Positions 4,888 through 9,479 of a DNA stretch of 9,479 bases are shown one piece after another. How positions within the stretch are numbered: the first letter of the stretch is position 1; each line of letters starts with the position of its first letter. The DNA is from Spirochaetales bacterium. Its GTDB lineage: Bacteria; Spirochaetota; Spirochaetia; SZUA-6; DRHE01. The DNA lies in contig DRHE01000188.1 in the NCBI GenBank assembly GCA_011049745.1, forward strand, positions 1 through 9,479, written 5' to 3'. The translations under genes and the position numbers were made by a program. Below the pieces are notes generated by a model, which had not been told where the DNA came from, made no database searches, and was given only the letters and a program-made list of their open reading frames with translations.

Positions 4888-5166
4888 ATGGTAGCTCTGA
4901 TGGTAGGTCTTTTACTGATTGCATTCGCGGTTTTTGCGATACTTCCCTTTCCCTGGGCGCTGCACTGGTGGCCCGAGGTTGTCCAATTCTTGAAGGGCGG
5001 TGTGCCCCTGATGGCGGTTTTTATTGGTATAATCTCCTTCTTTGTGGGGGTGGCGGATATTAAAGATAAGATAGAGACAAAGAGAGAGGAAGCAGAGGAA
5101 GCAGAGGAAACAGAGGAAACAGAGGAAACAGAGGAAACTAAAGCAACAGAAGAGGAGAGCTCTTGA
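4888..5166 (+). CDS. Small two-helix membrane protein with acidic repeat tail (LapA-like)
   Basis: From ATG 4888, preceded by GAGGAGG, the product has 92 residues. The frame is open from 4762, but that longer start would lie upstream of the promoter and has no ribosome binding site. Two hydrophobic segments (about residues 2-22 and 37-55) flank a Trp/Pro-rich loop (PFPWALHWWPE), and a charged helix IKDKIETKREE leads into a Glu/Thr-rich tail made by a 9-bp tandem repeat. The shape is that of LapA/DUF1049 proteins, small inner-membrane proteins linked in proteobacteria to lipopolysaccharide assembly, but the similarity is in layout rather than firm motifs. The function here is unknown. The stop codon overlaps the -35 box of the next promoter. 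Confidence 0.7.
   Translation: MVALMVGLLLIAFAVFAILPFPWALHWWPEVVQFLKGGVPLMAVFIGIISFFVGVADIKDKIETKREEAEEAEETEETEETEETKATEEESS
5086..5139 (+). repeat. Six tandem 9-bp units within the small membrane-protein gene
   Basis: Units gaggaagca (two), gaggaaaca (three) and gaggaaact (one) run without a break and encode (EEA)2(EET)4. Because the unit is a multiple of three, gain or loss of copies would change tail length without a frameshift. Confidence 0.85.
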
Positions 5167-5191
5167 CAAAAAAACCCTTATGTGAAATTAT
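5163..5191 (+). promoter_or_regulatory. Candidate promoter of rplM-rpsI
   Basis: TTGACA (5163-5168) is followed after 17 bases by AATTAT (5186-5191). The -35 box overlaps the TGA stop of the preceding gene. The predicted leader is under 20 bases, and no L13-binding leader structure is seen. Confidence 0.45.
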
Positions 5192-5214
5192 CCTGATTTC
5201 TAGGGAAATAGATT

Positions 5215-5643
5215 ATGAAGACAATATTTATTAAACCGAATGATATAGAGCAGAAATGGCGGCTGGTCGATGCCAATGGGCAGGTGCTGGGAAGGTTAGC
5301 CGTAAAAGTGGTCAATATTCTGCGCGGAAAAGATAAACCATATTATACCCCGCACCAGAATGTCGGGGACCGGGTAATAGTTATAAATGCCGATAAAGTG
5401 ATTGTTACGGGCAGAAAGCGGCGCGATAAAATATACTATCACCATTCCGGATATCCCGGAGGTTTGAAAGCGGAGGTTTTTTCCAAGGTTATGGCACGGA
5501 AACCCACTTATCCTTTGGAGCAGGCAATAAAAGGTATGCTGCCCAAGGGCCCTTTGGGCCGGCAGCTCTTCCGTAATGTAAAGGTATATGCCGGTTCGGA
5601 TCATCCCCATGTTGCCCAGAAACCGGAGCTGGTTGAAATCTAA
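5215..5643 (+). CDS. rplM: 50S ribosomal protein L13
   Basis: The 142-residue product has the usual L13 length and signatures: WRLVDANGQVLGRLA near the N-terminus (residues 16-30), ILRGKDKP (35-42), then YHHSGYPGGLK and KGMLPKGPLGRQLFRNVKVYAG in the second half. L13 binds 23S rRNA early in assembly of the large subunit. ATG 5215 follows AGGGAAAT, a weak ribosome binding site. The gene is followed 15 bases later by rpsI, the near-universal bacterial pairing. The wording of the sequence (YYHHSGYPGGLKAEVF, HPHVAQKPE) reminds me of spirochaetes. Confidence 0.98.
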   Translation: MKTIFIKPNDIEQKWRLVDANGQVLGRLAVKVVNILRGKDKPYYTPHQNVGDRVIVINADKVIVTGRKRRDKIYYHHSGYPGGLKAEVFSKVMARKPTYPLEQAIKGMLPKGPLGRQLFRNVKVYAGSDHPHVAQKPELVEI

Positions 5644-5658
5644 GAGCAGGAGAGAGTT

Positions 5659-6051
5659 TTGGTAAAGAATATAGCGGTTACTACCGGCCGGCGCAAAACA
5701 GCGGTGGCCAGGGTTTTCTTGAGAGCGGGAAAAGGGAATATTACTGTAAATGGCAAGAAGCTGGAAAAGTATTTCCCCTCTTCCATCCATCCGATAATCA
5801 TCAGACAGCCTTTAGAAGTAACTGATACTATTGATAAGTATGACTTTCTGATTACAGTAAAGGGGGGCGGCGTCTCGGGACAGGCTGGAGCCTGCCGTCA
5901 TGCGATTTCCCGTGCTTTAGTAGAGCATGATGAGTCAAATCGTGCTGCCTTGCGGGCTAATGGGTTCCTGACCAGGGATTGCCGTATGGTTGAGCGTAAG
6001 AAATACGGACAGAGGGGTGCAAGGAGAAAATTTCAGTTCTCTAAACGTTAA
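5659..6051 (+). CDS. rpsI: 30S ribosomal protein S9
   Basis: The 130-residue product shows [13 protein letters not shown] (residues 10-22), [21 protein letters not shown] in the middle, [21 protein letters not shown] near the end, and the conserved C-terminus FQFSKR, whose last Arg reaches the ribosomal P site. The start is TTG 5659, supported by AGGAGAGAG just upstream and by the MVKN-type N-terminus. It lies 15 bases behind rplM in the same operon and overlaps the likely start of recX. Confidence 0.98.
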   Translation: MVKNIAVTTGRRKTAVARVFLRAGKGNITVNGKKLEKYFPSSIHPIIIRQPLEVTDTIDKYDFLITVKGGGVSGQAGACRHAISRALVEHDESNRAALRANGFLTRDCRMVERKKYGQRGARRKFQFSKR

Positions 6052-6667
6052 ACTTACCGTCCTTTCAGTAAAAAGGGGAGGAACCAGGGGGGAGATGGCT
6101 CATATTGATCTCTCCAATGGTTCCTCTCTTTCTGTTTTAGCGGCTATCATTTTGCAGGAGGGTATCAGACCCGGTGAGGAGTTGAGCGGAGCCAGGATAG
6201 ATGAACTGAAAAAAAAATCGGAATTGCTGGCAGCTGAGAAACGTGGAATTTCCCTGTTGGCCAGGAGCCAGCATTCGGCTCATGGTCTTAAGGTGAAACT
6301 GTTCCGGAGAGGGTTCAGTGAGAGTGTAATCAGCCTGGTCCTGGAGGGTCTTGAAGAATCAGGGCTGGTGGATGACAGGGCCTATTGTGAAAGCTGGCTC
6401 TACTCCCGCCTGGATCGCCATCCCGAAGGCAGGTCCGCGCTTATTGGCGGATTAAGAAAACGGGGCATAAAGAGAGAGCTTGCCGAGGATATGGTTCAGG
6501 AAATTGTCACTCCCCAGGTTGAAGAGGAATGTGCCCGCCGGGTAATCGAGAAACTTAAAAGATCCGCTTCTTTAAGCAATTCTAAGATGATCTCACACTT
6601 AAGCTCCCGCGGTTTCAGCTGCCGGTTGATCAGAGCGGTGCTGGACCTGGAGGAGGATCTACTATAG
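6017..6667 (+). CDS. recX: RecX family regulatory protein
   Basis: RecX binds within the RecA filament and restrains (in some species helps) its recombinase and coprotease action. The product is rich in helices arranged as repeated three-helix units; the best signature is [36 protein letters not shown], written here only as key residues: Asp-Asp-Arg-Ala-Tyr followed by Ser-Arg and Lys-Arg-Gly-Ile. An N-terminal strand region ([11 protein letters not shown]... [19 protein letters not shown]) aligns in pattern with the start of Firmicutes RecX. That region argues for a start upstream of ATG 6095 (190 residues), although 6095 has purine-rich sequence nearby. GTG 6017 (216 residues, 35-base overlap with rpsI) is my choice; TTG 5990 (225 residues) is also possible. 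The position behind rpsI suggests co-transcription and translational coupling. Confidence 0.85.
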   Translation: MQGENFSSLNVKLTVLSVKRGGTRGEMAHIDLSNGSSLSVLAAIILQEGIRPGEELSGARIDELKKKSELLAAEKRGISLLARSQHSAHGLKVKLFRRGFSESVISLVLEGLEESGLVDDRAYCESWLYSRLDRHPEGRSALIGGLRKRGIKRELAEDMVQEIVTPQVEEECARRVIEKLKRSASLSNSKMISHLSSRGFSCRLIRAVLDLEEDLL

Positions 6668-6755
6668 ACTATGATAGCTCAAAAGCTTGTTATTTTAGCA
6701 AGAAATATTAAAGTCCAGCGCCCATACCTGTTATGCTGTGTTTTACCATTAAAAT

Positions 6756-7451
6756 TTAGGTTGCGGATGTAATCTGCGATGGAAAAATTGTTTCTGCCAG
6801 CCGGCTGAGGTCAGGCGACTTGAAATTGAAACTTCTCCTTAAGGTATATCGCGGCAGATCAAAGATACTTTCATTCTTATCCATGATTATGGAGTCGGAT
6901 GTCGCTACCACTCCCCTGAAGGATTTTAGCGGGAAATCAGCTGAGGGAATCACAGCAACTGTAAAAGGGATTGTGGTTAATCTTTCCAGCTCTTTTCTCA
7001 AAGAAAGAGCGGTTTCACCTGAAAAGGAGATGGGGGAATCGATGTAGATAGATATACTTTCAGGCAGCAGGCAGATAATGTTTTTTAGTATTTCTGTGGT
7101 GGCACGGGGAGTAACACTGCCCGGGCGGTAACTGCCGTGTACCCCGGATGAATCGCGCAGCACTCCATCATCAGCAATAAAAACCGGATGCCCCTTCAGA
7201 TAGCTTTCCAGGGTAATAAGTACGTTAAACCAGTCTATTCCCAATGGCCGGCTGCAAAGCTGCTCCGGTTTCAAAAGCCTGGCAATGCGGCGGGATTTGG
7301 CTTTTTGGGAGACAACCCCGCGGAAGAGGCAGTTTCTGACTGTGGCGGTGAGGCGGTAACGATCACCAACCAGTTTCAGGGCTGCCCTGTCCGGGTATTT
7401 CTTATCTTTTAAAAACCTGAAATCAGAAAGCGCATTTAAGAAATCGTTCAT
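6756..7451 (-). CDS. DUF434-type conserved protein of unknown function
   Basis: This 231-residue soluble protein belongs, by pattern, to the family with an N-terminal DUF434 domain and a conserved C-terminal domain (COG2454), common in archaea and found in scattered bacteria. The N-terminal helical part shows KYPDRAALKLVGDRYRLT and RNCLFRGV (residues 18-45). The C-terminal part shows GIDWFNVLIT (71-80), DDGVLRDSSGVHGSYR (94-109), IDSPISFSG (138-146) and ATSDSIIMD (183-191). No function is established for the family as far as I know. The conserved acidic residues suggest metal binding. ATG 7451 has only a weak ribosome binding site (AGGT). The gene converges on recX, from which 88 bases with no clear terminator separate it, and is divergent from the receiver gene. 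Confidence 0.8.
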   Translation of the reverse strand: MNDFLNALSDFRFLKDKKYPDRAALKLVGDRYRLTATVRNCLFRGVVSQKAKSRRIARLLKPEQLCSRPLGIDWFNVLITLESYLKGHPVFIADDGVLRDSSGVHGSYRPGSVTPRATTEILKNIICLLPESISIYIDSPISFSGETALSLRKELERLTTIPFTVAVIPSADFPLKSFRGVVATSDSIIMDKNESIFDLPRYTLRRSFNFKSPDLSRLAETIFPSQITSAT

Positions 7452-7566
7452 TGACCTAACTGCTTAAATAAATATACTTATTATAGTTTGCCGTAGAGAT
7501 ATCTGCTATAGTATTTTTCGGGAAATACTTAAAAGAAAAGGAAAATAATTATTTAGTGAGTGGCAA

Positions 7567-7941
7567 ATGGAAATAGATAGAGCGACAATCCTGTTAGTCG
7601 AAGATGAAGATGCCATCAGGCTTTCTCTCAGGGATTACCTGGTTAAAAAAGGCTACCATGTGCTGGTTGCCTCGGAAGGAGTGGGCGCTATAAAGGAGCT
7701 GCTTGATAATCATGTTGACTTGATAGTAACTGACTATCGCATGGAAATCCTCGGCGGCGATTACTGGATACGGTTTCTAAAGAAATATTGTCACGATATA
7801 AAGGTGATAATTACCAGCGGTTTTCTCAATTCCGCCTTTTCCATTGAGTATCCGGTTCTCTATAAGCCCTTTGAATACACCGAGCTTGAAAGAATAATTA
7901 CTGACATGCTGGCAGGCGGGAGTGGCGGATCGGAATCCTAA
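7567..7941 (+). CDS. Stand-alone response regulator receiver domain
   Basis: The 124-residue protein is one CheY-like receiver domain with no output domain. The acidic pocket is in VEDED (Glu12, Asp13), the phospho-acceptor is Asp56 in VTDYRM, the switch Thr/Ser is at 83-84 (ITSG), and the conserved lysine is Lys100 in YKPFE. All residues needed for phosphorylation and metal binding are present. The C-terminus is a Gly/Ser tail (AGGSGGSES) whose codons also hold the ribosome binding site and start of the next gene. No histidine kinase is encoded in the window, so the phospho-donor could be a distant kinase or acetyl phosphate. ATG 7567 lacks a strong ribosome binding site (GTGAGTGG). Confidence 0.92.
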   Translation: MEIDRATILLVEDEDAIRLSLRDYLVKKGYHVLVASEGVGAIKELLDNHVDLIVTDYRMEILGGDYWIRFLKKYCHDIKVIITSGFLNSAFSIEYPVLYKPFEYTELERIITDMLAGGSGGSES

Positions 7942-8209
7942 GGCTTTCAGCGCCCGTGTTGAGGGAATGGTCCAGGGGGTGGGGTTCAGATTCTCCGCGC
8001 TCCATACAGCCGGCAGGTTAAGAATCAGCGGTTACGTGCAGAATTTGCCCGATGGTTCGGTAAAGGTAGTTGCCGAAGGCGAGGCGCAGAACCTTGACCG
8101 CTTCCGGAACTGGTTGGAAAAGGGTCCTTTGGGCGCTCATGTACGTAATTTATCCGTGGTGGAACGCCCCTATTCCGGATATTATAAGAATTTTACTATT
8201 GAATATTGA
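7922..8209 (+). CDS. Acylphosphatase
   Basis: Acylphosphatase hydrolyses carboxyl-phosphate mixed anhydrides such as acetyl phosphate, carbamoyl phosphate and 1,3-bisphosphoglycerate. The 95-residue product has the family's usual length and both active-site elements: VEGMVQGVGFRF (residues 13-24), with Arg23 binding the phosphate, and GYVQNLPDGSV (38-48), with Asn41 orienting the water. The C-terminal FTIEY is the usual last strand. GTG 7922 is supported by AGGCGGGA just upstream. The gene overlaps the receiver gene by 20 bases in another frame, implying coupled translation and a tight stoichiometric link. Confidence 0.95.
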   Translation: MADRNPKAFSARVEGMVQGVGFRFSALHTAGRLRISGYVQNLPDGSVKVVAEGEAQNLDRFRNWLEKGPLGAHVRNLSVVERPYSGYYKNFTIEY

Positions 8210-8223
8210 TTAAGGAATAGAAG

Positions 8224-8244
8224 AGCCGGCCCTTAAAGTCGGCT
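8224..8244. terminator. Hairpin between convergent acylphosphatase and enolase genes
   Basis: agccggc (8224-8230) pairs with gtcggct (8238-8244), including one G-U pair, around a seven-base loop. Both sides are followed by only partly T-rich sequence (attctat on plus, cttctatt on minus). It probably acts as a modest bidirectional terminator. Confidence 0.5.
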
Positions 8245-8264
8245 ATTCTATCTATAGGCTTTTC

Positions 8265-9479
<1,215 letters not shown>

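Noticed and set aside
5296..5790. Long minus-strand frame across rplM and rpsI
   Set aside because: It is a shadow of two firmly identified ribosomal protein genes on the other strand and has no family resemblance.

Overview
This window looks like an ordinary bacterial chromosome segment carrying a short foreign insert. The organism is probably an anaerobe. The ribosomal proteins L13 and S9 (S9 ending [11 protein letters not shown]) and the order rplM-rpsI-recX remind me of spirochaetes, but this is a recalled resemblance, not a search result. Strong GGAGG-type ribosome binding sites, TTG and GTG starts, a single-cluster ferredoxin and a probable iron-sulfur flavoprotein fit an anaerobic bacterium.

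Layout. At 1-317 is the 3' end of argH (arginine biosynthesis). It overlaps tail-to-tail with a small unrecognised minus-strand gene (304-612). From 686 to 3711 lies a roughly 3 kb, visibly A+T-rich block bounded by two exact 20-bp direct repeats. The right copy is the 3' end of an intact CAU-anticodon tRNA gene (3692-3765, minus strand) and the left copy is a detached fragment. This is the normal footprint of an element integrated into a tRNA 3' end. Its cargo is a membrane-anchored alpha/beta hydrolase (minus) and an Isf-type flavoprotein (plus). No integrase is visible. The two ends hold imperfect direct repeats, 33-bp-spaced repeats and an 18-bp perfect palindrome.

Right of the tRNA are housekeeping genes. 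A minus-strand set contains a BI-1 (Bax inhibitor-1/YccA) membrane protein, a 61-residue ferredoxin and the tRNA. Transcribed divergently from it is a small two-helix membrane protein with an acidic repeat tail, followed by rplM, rpsI and recX on the plus strand. A DUF434-type gene (minus) faces recX. Next comes a pair overlapping by 20 nt, a stand-alone response-regulator receiver and an acylphosphatase (plus). Finally there is enolase (minus), convergent with them and cut by the right window edge.

The items most worth a second look are the integrase-less tRNA-bounded island with its structured ends, the receiver/acylphosphatase overlap (a hydrolase of acyl phosphates beside a protein regulated by an acyl phosphate), and acidic motifs in the DUF434-type protein that hint at a PIN/NYN-like nuclease fold. 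I see no CRISPR array, no complete insertion sequence and no rRNA.
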